Positions 32,891 to 43,710 of a stretch of DNA of 64,000 nt are shown here, piece by piece. The stretch is from Heliopora coerulea. Taxonomy: Eukaryota > Cnidaria > Anthozoa > Scleralcyonacea > Helioporidae. Location: the NCBI GenBank assembly GCA_030142905.1, contig JASJOG010000070.1:248001-312000 (forward strand), written 5' to 3'. Both the position numbers and the translations under genes were made by a program. Position 1 is the stretch's first letter. Every line of letters starts with the position of its first letter. The notes beneath the pieces are model-generated. The model searched no databases. It was not told the origin of the DNA and saw nothing but the letters and a program-made list of their open reading frames with translations.

Positions 32891-33559
32891 CACTGGAACC
32901 TATTTGGTATTTCTTAAATGATCACCCCTTTCTCTTCTTGTACGGATTACTACATGTGTGACATCCTGACCTTTCTTTTTTAATCATATATCTTATTTAA
33001 CAAAAATAGTCTCTACACCAGGAACACGTGACGTTGATTCTCAAAACGGGTTTCGATAATCGTAAAATCTTCAATGAATACCGTGTTCCATTTATGTTAA
33101 ATATACTTCTTGAATAAAAATGATGCACCATCTATCCTTATCCAAAACTACCTTTTGAGCCTCTTTTAAATGTTTTTTATACTTAAAACTTAACAGAAAA
33201 GCAGTAGTTCAGTCTAAAACCTAGTTCAAACAATGATGAATAGAAAATCTTAATATAACTTTAATCTATATCTGGTAAAATGCAGAAAATGGTCAGTCGC
33301 AAGATTTCGTTTGAAAAATCTATGTTGAGGCTGCGGCATTAAATAGACATCAAAAATTGGGATGTCAATGAAATTAAATATATATTAAAGATAAATGCAT
33401 CATTAATAATTTAATAATCGTAACTTCTATTTCGTAAGGACCCAATTCCTTCTCCACTGAAAACAGGGGAGTGGCCAACTTTAAAGATCTGGGTAAGCAA
33501 ACTTCTTAAATACTTCTGATTAGCTTTTTTTCCTATCCTTTTGAAAACAGTTTTGTATT

Positions 33560-33830
33560 TTCCTTAAATTTCCTTTTTTCCAAAATAACTTCCTTACTAC
33601 ATCTTTTCCTTCCTATATCCCTTCCTTCCTAAATCCTTTCTTTCCTAAATCCTTTCTGAAATGTTTTCCATCCTTCCTAAAACCCTTCTTGTCATTCTAA
33701 AACCCCTTACTATCTTCCTAAATCGGCAAATCGTTTCCTTCGTAAATTTCTTTGCTCGTCCTGTTTTGATCAGCCCTCCTTCCTTCCTTCAATCCTTCTT
33801 ACACAATTTTTCCAGAAAATTTCCCCGGAT
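33560..33830. repeat. Polypyrimidine CCTTCCT-rich tract
   Basis: Imperfect repeats of TTCCTTCCTAAATCC on the plus strand. Purine-rich in the transcript of the mosaic gene. Confidence 0.7.
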
Positions 33831-33842
33831 GGTCAAGTCGCG

Positions 33843-33872
33843 GACCCCGTCCACTCTATGGCTACGTCACTG
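33843..33872 (-). repeat. Solo hAT-like terminal end
   Basis: CTATGGCTACGTCACTG is the right-end form of the hAT terminal repeat seen at 36810-37181. No partner end is visible. Confidence 0.35.
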
Positions 33873-33930
33873 ACTGAGAACAGGATAGAATTTAAAGTTA
33901 AAATCTATATTTAAAGTCCTCAAAACTTAC

Positions 33931-34263
33931 CAACTTGGGAGTAGTGTATTTGAAATCCATTACTAGTCGTTGCACCGTTTGAAATAAATCGAATTCTGAT
34001 GCTATTTCCGGAAGAGGTGAGAGGAAGAGGCTTGTAGCTTACGCCAGAAAATTCTATAATAGGATCGGTTTTACCAGTGTCGAATACATAAAGGAAATCC
34101 TTAGATTCTTCAGTCTTGAACTCTTTAAATTCAAGTCGTACTTTTTTCCCCGAGGGTACATTTATATGCCAGGTGCAATAAAGATCATTTCCGTACTCAT
34201 TCGGGAAGTTTGGAGATTCGATGACTCCTGAAGGACCGTGCATGAAACTACCACATGACGTGC
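33931..34263 (-). CDS. Polydom-like mosaic protein: CUB domain 1
   Basis: Acceptor TTTAAACAG, donor GTAAGTTT, phase 1-1, 333 bases. CUB: TSCGSFMHGPSGVIESPNFP, then EYGNDLYCTWHINVP, KDFLYVFDTG and IRIRFISNGATTSNGFQIHY. Cys near residues 4 and 30 form the first CUB disulphide. CUB domains bind Ca2+ and protein partners in the extracellular space. Confidence 0.92.
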
Positions 34264-34342
34264 CTGTTTAAATATTGAATAAAAAAATCATTCAGGATGA
34301 GCTTTGTGAGAAACCTAATGCAATAAAATTGTTATGACTTAC

Positions 34343-34516
34343 GGACGCAGATTGGCGTATCACCACTCCATACACCGTTTGCTTGACAACGTCGATAATT
34401 TGAACCCACTAACTTGTAACCAGGATCGCAATCAAACCTCAGGACTTCATTGTACGTGAACTTCAATCCAACTCGGAAACCATTTGATGGTGCTGCTTGG
34501 CTACCACAGTTCACCA
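34343..34516 (-). CDS. Polydom-like mosaic protein: sushi domain 7
   Basis: Acceptor ATTTCAG, donor GTAAGTCA, phase 1-1, 174 bases. VVNCGSQAAPSNGFRVG, RFDCDPGYKLVGSNYRRC, then GVWSGDTPICV: the four Cys and the Trp of a complement control protein module. The last sushi before the CUB pair. Confidence 0.92.
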
Positions 34517-34575
34517 CTGAAATATCGTACCATAATAAGTAAAATAAGACTCCGGTGTGTCATGTGAAATGATTA

Positions 34576-35070
34576 CTCATTAACCGAGTATGGGGTCTGT
34601 ACGGGAAAGTATTTGTCTGTGGTTTTCGTACAGACCTTGCTCCGTCGCTCGGTCTGTGCGGAAAAAACAAATTACAAACACTTTCCCGTACAGACCGAAC
34701 AAACGAGGTTAATAGGGAACTTATTTTATGGCTGTTGTTCCTTACTTCGTCGATTTTAACTTTTTTGTTTTATTTTTTTTTTAGCTTGCTTTTACTAATT
34801 TCTTCGTGTTTTTTTTTTCTTCTAATCATCTACTTTTCGGCTTCAAATCATCGTTGAGAAGGTTTAACTACTATTATGGTAATTTTTTGTTATAAATCTT
34901 TTGTAGAAATCACCTGAATCGGGTTTGTTTGTTTTGAAATCAACTCGGGAATTTTCTCGCGAAAACTAGTTGGTCTTTTTGAAAAACCTATCACACAGCT
35001 AGGTAACCAATCAGCGTGTGTCATTTTGCGTATAGACCTGATAGTGAACTCAAACATATATTAGTAAAAT
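34576..35070. repeat. Dispersed repeat family C, copy 1
   Basis: Collinear with 46391-46870, same orientation. Contains GGTCTGTGCGGAAAAAAC, an inverted pair around it (ACGGGAAAGTATTTG with AAACACTTTCCCGT), CGAACAAACGAGGTTAAT and, near the end, AATCAGCGTGTGTCATTTTG. Noncoding. Confidence 0.75.
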
Positions 35071-35521
35071 CTCTATTCACAGTTGATCCTGTCCAGTCAA
35101 ATTATATTGTATTTCAAAAACATGCAAGCGAAGAAAAATCGTCAAAACTATGCTGGAATTATCACCTTAGTCTCCTGTCATAATAGCCAATTTCATAAAT
35201 GATTTAAATACTACTTCAACTATAAAAATGGCCGGAAAAGGAGTAATCTCCATGATTTCAAAGGACGTGAACGTTCTTTACTTCTTAAAATTACAGATCA
35301 ACAACAGTTGAAGAGCAAACTGCATGAATGCAAGAGGTTCAGATTGCTACTGCAAAAAGCTAAACTCATATTCTTAACAACAGGTAGGCGCTTCATATTA
35401 ATATCGTAAACTAATTCACAATTTTTGGGCAAAACACAAAGGGAAATCAGTACCGAGACGTAGTTTGGGTGAATGATCTTAATTAGCACAAAATTTCGAC
35501 AAGTTTTAACCCGAATTTCTC

Positions 35522-36248
35522 TTTAAGGTAGTAGATACCTGCAAAAACGACTCATTTAACCTTTTATTCAATGTCCTTTAATTGTAAAAATATTTGCAAT
35601 GACAAGAATTCGTCATGTCTAGTGGTAAGAGTATTGATCAGGCATTCTCTGAAAATTATTTTGAAGAAATTTAACTTAATTCTAGGTATGCCAGGGGGGG
35701 CTTAAACATAGGCATGTTCCAGCAGAGGTTGCCATTTTGGGGCAGGTCAATGTCCATAACCAATGGTCAGATTGATACCAAATTTACCAACTTTATAGAA
35801 CAAAGACTGAAGGATGCAATGGCACACTTCATTAACACTTGAGGGGTTCTGGTTTCCACAGCAACAATACAAAATTAAAAATTGAAATCTTACATTTTAA
35901 TTTATGTCTTCTGACTTGTGCTTTGCTCATATGACTTTACTAACTATATCATTGCATTCTACATGCAAAAATACATATATCTACCGCATTTGGTGTCAAT
36001 CTGACCATTGGTTATGGAGATTGACCTGCCCCAAAATGGCAACCTATGCTGGAACATGCCTATGTTTAAGCCCTCCTGGCATACCCAGAATTAAGTTAAA
36101 TTTCTTCAAAATAATTTTCAGGGAATGCTTGATCAATACCCTTACCACTAGCCATGATGAATTCTTGCCATTGCAAATATTTTTACAATTAAAGGACATT
36201 GGATATAGGGTTAAATGAGGTATTTTTGCGGGTATCTACTACCTTAAA
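35522..36248. repeat. Foldback element with about 264-bp inverted arms
   Basis: Arms 35522-35785 and 35985-36248. The ends are TTTAAGGTAGTAGATACC and its complement; inner parts share GCTTAAACATAGGCATGTTC and CAATGGTCAGATTGA. High identity, 200-bp centre, no ORF. In the transcript of the mosaic gene it would form a long hairpin. Confidence 0.85.
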
Positions 36249-36493
36249 TACAGATTCGTTGAGATGTAATATCATACACTCGAAAGTCTTGTTTCATCAG
36301 ATATTTAAACACCTCGAAGTTGGTGAAAAAAATCTTGGCTATCGCCTTGTTTTTCAACTCACTTCTTGGTGTTTGGATGTCTGACGAAACACTCCTAGTG
36401 TATGATGTATTTCATAAAATCTATTCAATCAATCAATTTCACTGATAATTTGAACGTTGTATTATTCATTTTTATCCACTTAATAATACTTAC

Positions 36494-36670
36494 AGTGACA
36501 GGATGGCATGGATCCTGTCCATTTCGCCGTTGATTCTTCACATGATCGCACCCTGTCCCCGTCTAGAGTGTAACCTCTTTGACACGAGTACTGAACGGTT
36601 GAGCCGTAGGTGTGACTATTGCCGTGTTTAAATCCATTGTATGGCACACCAGGATTTCCACAAGACCGAG
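36494..36670 (-). CDS. Polydom-like mosaic protein: sushi domain 6
   Basis: Acceptor TTTCCAG, donor GTAAGTAT, phase 1-1, 177 bases. ARSCGNPGVPYNGFKHG, VQYSCQRGYTLDGDRVRSC, KWTGSMPSC. All four Cys and the Trp are present. Confidence 0.92.
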
Positions 36671-36809
36671 CTGGAAAGGAATATAACTTCGTGAACAAAA
36701 ACAAACCAGGTACCAATGAAGATGTAAATATTATCAGCAAAATATTAACCTACGAAACGGAGAAAATGAATATCAAAGAAATGAAGGGATACGTAATAAA
36801 TATCTTAAC

Positions 36810-37181
36810 CAGTGGCGTAGCCAAGGGCTATGGGTGTGGTTGTCCCCGAATTGTCTCCATGGCCATCCTAGACAAAATGTTAAAACGGTGGAGAAACATA
36901 TGGGGGAGAGGGGTTTACTCATGTGGCAAGGTCTGGTGAATTAACAAGCAGTCCAATTGTTATATAACTTATAACCAAATTGGACCACATGACAAAGTTT
37001 TCTATTTGTATAATAAATTTTCGGTTCATTCTCCTTTAAAGATTGTGGAAAACGAGCGAATCATACACTACATATGATGAAGTAATTGAAAGAACATATA
37101 ACGAAATTAATTTTTCAGAAGGGTCTAATATAATCTAGTAAGAACTAACCCTCCGAAGGTCGGACCCTGGCTACGCTACTG
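36810..37181. mobile_element. hAT-type MITE with target duplication
   Basis: It starts CAGTGGCGTAGCCAAGGG and ends CCCTGGCTACGCTACTG (inverted ends, one mismatch). It is flanked by ATCTTAAC and AACTTAAC, an 8-bp duplication with one difference. CAG...CTG ends with an 8-bp duplication define hAT. It is 372 bp with no transposase. Confidence 0.8.
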
Positions 37182-37303
37182 AACTTAACCGTTTGTTCTG
37201 GTGATGTAAAATGCATGCGTAGTGGTTAGAATTAAGCTTCTCAGTTTTGGTGAGGATACGGTAGGATAAAGTAATAGTATTTTCCCAAACAAAACAATTT
37301 TCG

Positions 37304-37415
37304 TGAATGATAGATGAACGTTCGTCAAGCTCTATCAGAAAAAAGATTTCTGAGTCCCAGGCAAGGAAATCGTTTTTCTGATCAGAAAGCTTGACGAACG
37401 TTCATCTATCATTCA
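37304..37415. repeat. Foldback hairpin
   Basis: TGAATGATAGATGAACGTTC...AGCT pairs with AGCTTGACGAACGTTCATCT...TCA, with arms of about 28 bp or more extending through TCAGAAAAA. The loop carries ordinary sequence. Confidence 0.75.
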
Positions 37416-37738
37416 AGATACCTCTAAGCTTCGACATTTCCAAAATATATGTCTCAAAACACTTTTCCAAATTCTTCATTTCCATCTCCCTTTTAAGGAC
37501 AAGCATTTGCACGCACATCTGTTTTTTGAATCTCTTGTTAGCAATCCTTATCAACAGGATAAAAGTTAAACCAAGCAATGTGTGCATCATCTATTTCAGT
37601 AAATTACAAGCGCAGTTTCTTTCAGTGTATTTATTATTGATCGAAATAGATAACGCGCATGTTACTCGGTTCAACATTTATCCTGTTTTTACTGAAGAAA
37701 TTGGTTAACAAAGGAATCCTAAACAACTAAACGATTAC

Positions 37739-37912
37739 CTAAACATTTTGGTAATGGTGCACTCCATTTCCCGTTTGCTTCACATTTTATATCGTTGGCA
37801 CCTTCAAGGTGATGTTTTGATTTACACGTAAAATTTATCGTTGAGTTATATTTGTAATAGTTTCCGTGGCGATAGCCATTGCGTGGTACACCTGGATCTC
37901 CACAGTCAACCA
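37739..37912 (-). CDS. Polydom-like mosaic protein: sushi domain 5
   Basis: Acceptor TTACTAG, donor GTAATCG, phase 1-1, 174 bases. VVDCGDPGVPRNGYRHG, INFTCKSKHHLEGANDIKC, KWSAPLPKCL. A complete module. Confidence 0.92.
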
Positions 37913-38373
37913 CTAGTAACCATGCAAAAAGAATTAATGTTAGACACATGTGACGTTACATTACAACTAGTAGCAACCGACTGACACGCTCTTTTTAGTT
38001 TAAATGTGTCTGAACTTCTATAGTGTGCAATAGATCTCAAACGTTATTCCAATTTATCAAATTGCCACGATTAAGACCTGTAATAAAACATCTGGTGTCA
38101 AAATACTCATTAATAATTCATGAAGAAAACACAAAATAAATTTAGCCTAAGTAGTATACTGTAAGTCGGATGCAACATCGTCCTGATTTACATCAAATTT
38201 TTTTTGATCCGTTTTCTCAATTGAAATTTCCTGAAACTTCAAAATAGTAGGATAAATATGAACATTTATTCCATACAGTTTGCTGTTCGTATTGTAACTA
38301 TCACCTGAAACATTACTGATATTTTAAAATAGTTTTAAGCTACACTTAATATCATAATCTCAAACATCCTTAC
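37913..38373. other. Intron, no feature recognised
   Basis: AT-rich, noncoding. Confidence 0.5.
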
Positions 38374-38547
38374 TTTTGCACGTGGGATCTGACCCTGACC
38401 ACCGTCTTGATTGTTCACATGTCCTGAAAGACGTGCCCTTCACTTGGTAACCAGTGTTACACGAAACACCAACAGTCGCGTGCAACTCCGTTCGAAAGCC
38501 ATTGATGCGTCCATGAGCAGGTGCCTTTAATGCAGGACAATAGTTTG
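38374..38547 (-). CDS. Polydom-like mosaic protein: sushi domain 4
   Basis: Acceptor TGTTAG, donor GTAAGG, phase 1-1, 174 bases. NYCPALKAPAHGRINGF, VSCNTGYQVKGTSFRTC, RRWSGSDPTC. It has no start Met or long open frame and was found from its splice sites and Cys pattern. Confidence 0.9.
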
Positions 38548-39289
38548 CTAACAGAAGAAAATATTTCAGTTTAGAGTATTAAAGCTAACTTCTTTTACAG
38601 AATGCAACCATAAGATGTTAGGTTGCAAGCCCAAACAAATGCAATGACCTAATTCAGCTTCTAAATTTAGCCTTTTAAAATAACTGTATTTTGTGTGACT
38701 GATTAGTTTCAGAAAGCTTACAACGGACAGACGTCGGCTGTTGAAGTTTTATGAATTTTGCCAATAAATTTTACTAAAGTTAATTTCATGCATTTTATAT
38801 TCAAGATTTCTGCATGTGATATTTCGTTCATAGGATTATTAACTAGACTAATCGCACACATGAATTCCGGTTTTTTTACAAAAGAGGTAATTTCTTGTGC
38901 CTACACAGCACTAAGGACTTTTTATATGTGAACAAATTTCAATGTCAATTGAAAGGATTTGTTTTCACGTATGGAATGACGAAATGTTTAGTCATTTTCA
39001 TGTGTTTTATCCGTTTTTCCTGTATTAACGTTTTGTGAAAAACTGGAGTTAAAATTTGGAGTAAAAAAACCTAGAAGATCAAAAAAGAAGAAGAAAATCA
39101 ACTTGGGAATAACATGAATTCTATCAGCATGAGCAATAGTAGTCAAAAGTTGATCAAAAATTCTAACCAGTGCACAACACATTTTTTGGAATGTGTTTTA
39201 CTTTGTGTTTATCAGGAATCATCCCTAACATAATTTCAGCCAAACCTTTCTTTAGCAGTTCAGACGTTATGCTATGCCAGGCTACTTAC
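38548..39289. other. Intron, no feature recognised
   Basis: AT-rich, noncoding. Confidence 0.5.
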
Positions 39290-39463
39290 GAACGCAAATA
39301 GGTTGTTCGTTGCTCCAAATGCCACTTGTCTGACATATTCGCTCCGCTGATCCCAAAAGTCGGTATGCAGGAAGGCACTTAAAGGTCACCTTGCTGTTAT
39401 AGCTTCTGCTGCTTCCCAATCGATTGGCATTATCAACATATCCGATGTCAACACAGCTTACAG
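39290..39463 (-). CDS. Polydom-like mosaic protein: sushi domain 3
   Basis: Acceptor GTTGATAG (a second AG 9 bases on would break the phase), donor GTAAGTAG, phase 1-1, 174 bases. AVSCVDIGYVDNANRLG, VTFKCLPAYRLLGSAERIC, GIWSNEQPIC. Confidence 0.9.
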
Positions 39464-40136
39464 CTATCAACGATAAAGGAAACAAGGTAGCGATTTATAA
39501 TGAAACTGTGAAACTCGAGCTGTCACCTTACATTTTCTTTTGCTGGAATGGAATATTGGAGATTTTCACGCAAAGGCTTTTTACTGTTTTACGGGCCATC
39601 AGGTTGAAACTTTTTAATATTCGTATCTCTTGACTCGGCCTGATGAGTTCAAAAATCAGTCTATGAGTGCATAACATGTAACATGACTCGCCATAGATTA
39701 GCGTAAGTCACCTGCGTGTCAGTCTGATTACTTTGTGATCATTTTGAAACATTAAATGTGTAGTTTGTTAATCTAATTTGTTGGTTTGATCTGGCACAGT
39801 GTTATAAGTATGATATTCCTATCATAAAACGAGATTCATTTCAGTAATGAAATCGTTTCTCATTTTGCAATGGAACCTAGTGATTTATTATCTATTATTT
39901 AAAAACAAGTATATAACACCCTTTGTACGTGAAGTTATCGGTGTTAAAGAAAGCGAGACAACGTTTTAGCAAAGCATGATGTCATTTATGTGTATGATGT
40001 TATTTTCAATGAACCATACTCATATCTATAATGAAATCGTTTCTCATATCGCAATGAAAGTCCAGTCATTCATTCATCTCATTATTTGAAAAAAGACATC
40101 CAAAACCGTTAGGTATGAAGTGCATCATACTCGTAC
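39464..40136. other. Intron, no feature recognised
   Basis: Noncoding. A block around TGAAATCGTTTCTCAT repeats at 39848 and 40031. Confidence 0.5.
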
Positions 40137-40313
40137 CTTGGCAAGATGGTTGAATTCCCGACCACTTTCCATCTGCTTGGCAAATTCTTTGGTCAGAGCC
40201 AACTAACTTAAAACCGACGACGCATGCGTATTGTGCGGAGTTACCAAGAATAGCGTCACCAGCGATAATGACTTTTCCATGCAGTGGTGCCACTGGGTTA
40301 TCACAGCGGATTT
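40137..40313 (-). CDS. Polydom-like mosaic protein: sushi domain 2
   Basis: Acceptor ACGTTTAG, donor GTACGA, phase 1-1, 177 bases. EIRCDNPVAPLHGKV, AQYACVVGFKLVGSDQRIC, KWSGIQPSC. First of six consecutive sushi modules. Confidence 0.92.
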
Positions 40314-40424
40314 CTAAACGTAAAAAAAGAACTGCTTGGAATACCTGAACTGCAATTAAGGAATCAAATAAATACATGTTTTCTATTCTTTAAAGTAATT
40401 TAATTTCTTGATTAATTGAGTTAC

Positions 40425-40547
40425 CTTTACAAGACCTTCCATCGCCGTCAAGAGTGTATCCTCCTCTGCAGTGGCATAGGTGGCTCCTGTATGTGTTAAG
40501 GCAGTTGTGATCGCACTCACCATTCTTTGTCGCGCATTCATTTATAT
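40425..40547 (-). CDS. Polydom-like mosaic protein: calcium-binding EGF 3
   Basis: Acceptor TCTTACAG, donor GTAACTC, phase 1-1, 123 bases. DINECATKNGECDHNC, then YRSHLCHCRGGYTLDGDGRSC. The DINEC start and a possible hydroxylation site region mark a cbEGF, which stiffens modular proteins with Ca2+. Confidence 0.92.
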
Positions 40548-40816
40548 CTGTAAGATAAATTTGGGTATAGTTTAGATACCTCCTCCTCATTAGAATTTGC
40601 CACTATCACACAAGTAAAATAAAAATATTGACAAACGCAAACCCCACCACGACTTCCATAATCTAGCTTAGAAGTTGAACATAGCGGCAAGTAGTTTATA
40701 AGTAGTGGTGATATCATAGTTTTGCTTTAAATCAAACTAAATTTTATCGCAACTCCCAACTTATAACCCTGACCTTTTCTATAACTAAAGTGAAATAATC
40801 TGAAGTAAATAAACGA

Positions 40817-40882
40817 AAGTAAAATAGTCTGGTGTTGGCCAGAGTAAAATAGTAGAAGTCTTAAACCACCGGAAAAGAGTTA
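40817..40882. repeat. Palindromic dispersed repeat
   Basis: AGTAAAATAGTCTGGTGTTGGCCAGAGTAAAAT core with the right arm GGAAAAGAGTTAA; the left arm is lost. Confidence 0.5.
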
Positions 40883-40989
40883 ACATCTCAGTAGCTTGTC
40901 TAAATTCGTAATTTCAGGGCAAAATAGACGATGTGGAGAAGAGGTAGGGGATGAAGTTGAAAGATGGTAATAACTCTATCTCTGCATAC

Positions 40990-41074
40990 AGGAGTTCGCC
41001 CCTTGTCGAGTAAAATTGTCTGGCAAAAGCCAAAGTGAAATCAAAGAAGTCTTTTCCCACCAGGAATGAGTTAA
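40990..41074. repeat. Palindromic dispersed repeat
   Basis: Core GAGTAAAATTGTCTGGCAAA, right arm CCACCAGGAATGAGTTAA. A diverged member. Confidence 0.5.
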
Positions 41075-41280
41075 TCATTTTCTTTAATAGTAAATGAGGA
41101 AAACTGAAATATTTTCTAAGGTTTCGTGATTCTACAAACTATTTACATTTCAGTAACTGGTAATTACAAGCCGAGGCAGACAATGAGGTAAAGAGGTAGG
41201 ATATGGGGTTGAAAGTCAATCAAGGTGAGAGAAGGAAGAAATCAGTCAATACAAAGAGGTACCGAAGCAACACTTTCAAT

Positions 41281-41369
41281 CCCGGCCGGATCTCTCCCTT
41301 GAAAAGTAAAATCGTTTTACGTTAGTCAAAGTAAAATAGCGGAGACTGATTCTGCCCGGAAAGATTTAA
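41281..41369. repeat. Palindromic dispersed repeat, diverged
   Basis: Core AAAGTAAAATCGTTTTACGT and AGTCAAAGTAAAATAG; the hairpin is weakened. Third copy within 600 bp. Confidence 0.4.
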
Positions 41370-41887
41370 GGTAAAAATGAGTGAGAAGTTTGATTGGAAA
41401 ATGACACGAGATTCCCCAAGCTTGCAACTAATACAGGATTTCTGATCCAAGCATCCATGGTTTAATTGTGAGAATAGATCTCTTAGCATTTGCTTAGCCG
41501 AACGTTTTGTTAAAACTGCAGAATTGAGATTTTAAATGCAAATAAAATAATTACCAATTTCTGTTGTTGATAATTAGTGGCCAAATTATTGTCTGTGCTT
41601 TTTTTTTTTGTTTTGTTTTGCTTTTATTGCATTCACTCTCCCAGTTATAGTAAAGACGATTTTTATTTTTAACAATTTTGAAAAATTATCAATCTTACTC
41701 GAACTCTCGAGGGATATGTTGGAATGGTTTGTTGCGTACACGTATTTCTAATACCTTGCCTAATTGACTCTTGTTTAATTTGTGCTGCTCCAATAATGCT
41801 TTTCAAAATTAAAGTTAAATTTAACATAACCATGTTAAATGTTAAATTTAAAATTACATTTTAAAATTCAAACCAATTAAAAGTGAC

Positions 41888-42004
41888 CTTCACATCTAGT
41901 GCCAGATGAGTCTATCTTCATTCCTGAAGGGCAAGTACAACGGAATGATCCTTGGGTATTAATACAACCATGACTGCAGACACTTTCTTGACATTCATTG
42001 ATAT
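41888..42004 (-). CDS. Polydom-like mosaic protein: calcium-binding EGF 2
   Basis: Acceptor TTTGGCAG, donor GTCACT, phase 1-1, 117 bases. [34 protein letters not shown]. The N in CINTQGSF lies at the usual Asn hydroxylation position. It was found by splice signals, as it has no long open frame. Confidence 0.9.
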
Positions 42005-42163
42005 CTGCCAAAGAAAACATCTAAACTGTTATTTTTTATCTGGCTTGTTAGGTAACTGAACATCAGAACAAAAGATGCGTCTGTCCGTCAATACACATAC
42101 ACATGGAGTGAAAAAACGTCAAATATTCATCAAAGCATCGTTATTCTCTAACTTTCTACAAAC

Positions 42164-42277
42164 CTTGACACTGCTGATTGGAAGCCAGCCTGTATCCGGT
42201 GACACAAGAGCACCTGTAACTCCCAGGCAGATCTGAACAGTGTTGGTTACATGTAGATAAAGAGCATTCATTTATAT
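42164..42277 (-). CDS. Polydom-like mosaic protein: calcium-binding EGF 1
   Basis: Acceptor GTTTAG, donor GTTTGT, phase 1-1, 114 bases. INECSLSTCNQHCSD, PGSYRCSCVTGYRLASNQQC. The entry codon combines with the preceding exon to give Asn rather than the usual Asp. Confidence 0.88.
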
Positions 42278-42648
42278 CTAAACAAAATATCCACATTTAG
42301 TTAATCGATTAGTTAATTTGTTGCTTGATCAATCCGGCAAGCCCGATAGTGGGTCAGGTGGATCTTGCCTATCTGTGGATTTCCACAAATAAGCCTGCTG
42401 ATTAGTTATTTAGTTATCTACATTAAGGGTCAACACTGTGCAGACTTTATATAAAATGCGTTTCATTACAGAAAGCTGATTACTGCCATGCATATCAACG
42501 AACTATTTCTAAAATATTGTGGTTTATCGTAACGAAATTTGACCTGTTTAATTTTTGATGGATTGGTTTTGTTTTGAAATTAAATTGATACGGTTTCAAC
42601 GACAACTAAAGTAGAAAAATTCAAGGATTCTGAAAATGCTTTACTCAC
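42278..42648. other. Intron, no feature recognised
   Basis: Noncoding. Confidence 0.5.
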
Positions 42649-42819
42649 TCAAGCACGTTGCTTTTGATCCAGTCCACTGCCCATTCCCGCAAGTCCGAGT
42701 ACTGGATCCTGATAATTTATAGCCCTTGTTGCAACTAAAGCTGACGACACTGCCAGCGTTGTAGTTACTTGAGGACTTGTATCCATTTATCGGCGTTCCC
42801 GGATCGTCACAAGATATAG
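42649..42819 (-). CDS. Polydom-like mosaic protein: sushi domain 1
   Basis: Acceptor TTGCTTAG, donor GTGAGTAA, phase 1-1, 171 bases. AISCDDPGTPINGYKS, VVSFSCNKGYKLSGSSTRTC, GQWTGSKATC. It stands alone between EGF modules. Confidence 0.92.
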
Positions 42820-43178
42820 CTAAGCAATAAAAGCCGTGGAAAGGATTTAATTCCACGATTAACATCGTCATATATCACTTAACTTTAAAAAATCAATATT
42901 GTAAATAATTCTCGCAACTTGTGCTAATATAGTGTAAACACCGAAGTTGCAAGAACATTTACAGTAGGAAACTACTGATTGGTATACTCAAAAAATAATG
43001 ATTATTTATAAATTATGATTATTCAGTTTGTTTATCATTAAATTTTTTTATCATCTTTGGCTGGATAGTCATCTTATCCTTCTTCACCATAAACGCTATA
43101 TATCTTTTTTTTTATTTCGAAAATTAGCACAAGACATTCCCAAGGTGGAAAACGTAAAATTGTTATAAATATCAGTAA

Positions 43179-43333
43179 CCAGCAAAAAACACAAAGTAGA
43201 GCCATAAAGAAATAACGTTTAATCTAAAGTTTCGTTGTCAACTTAATCCCTGAAGGTGTTAAGTTGACAACGAAACGTCAGATTAAACTTTGCGGTTTTT
43301 TTGTTTATGGCCATACTTCGTATTTTTGGCTGG
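43179..43333. repeat. Foldback MITE
   Basis: CCAGCAAAAAACACAAAGTA at the left pairs with TACTTCGTATTTTTGGCTGG at the right; the inner arms TTTCGTTGTCAACTTA and TAAGTTGACAACGAAA are perfect. The loop is ATCCCTGAAGGTGT. Confidence 0.8.
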
Positions 43334-43602
43334 GCACTAATACTTATTAAAATATCAATTAATTAATTAACTAATTAATTTACTTATTTGTTCATTTATT
43401 TGTTCATTTGTTCATTTATTGTCGTCATAAATTATCTTTACCATTACTATTATTATCACTGACATAACAGTTTACATTTGTTATATTTAATACCGTTCTT
43501 TTATATGTAGAAAAAGCTAAAAATTTAATTGTCTATCACTGAGTCAGAAGTTATGATCACAATGATTATTGTAGTCCTGTTCGTTGCAGAGATTTTTCTG
43601 AC

Positions 43603-43710
43603 CTGTTTGACAAGTCCTCCCAGTGTAACCAGGGAGACATTTACACGCGTAGCCGTACGCCAAACTACTACATGATCCTCCATTTTGACAAGGATTAGGA
43701 GAACAAGAAC
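43603..43710 (-). CDS. Polydom-like mosaic protein: EGF domain 7
   Basis: Acceptor TTTCAG, donor GTCAGA, phase 1-1, 108 bases. [33 protein letters not shown] six-Cys EGF without the cb start motif. Confidence 0.92.
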
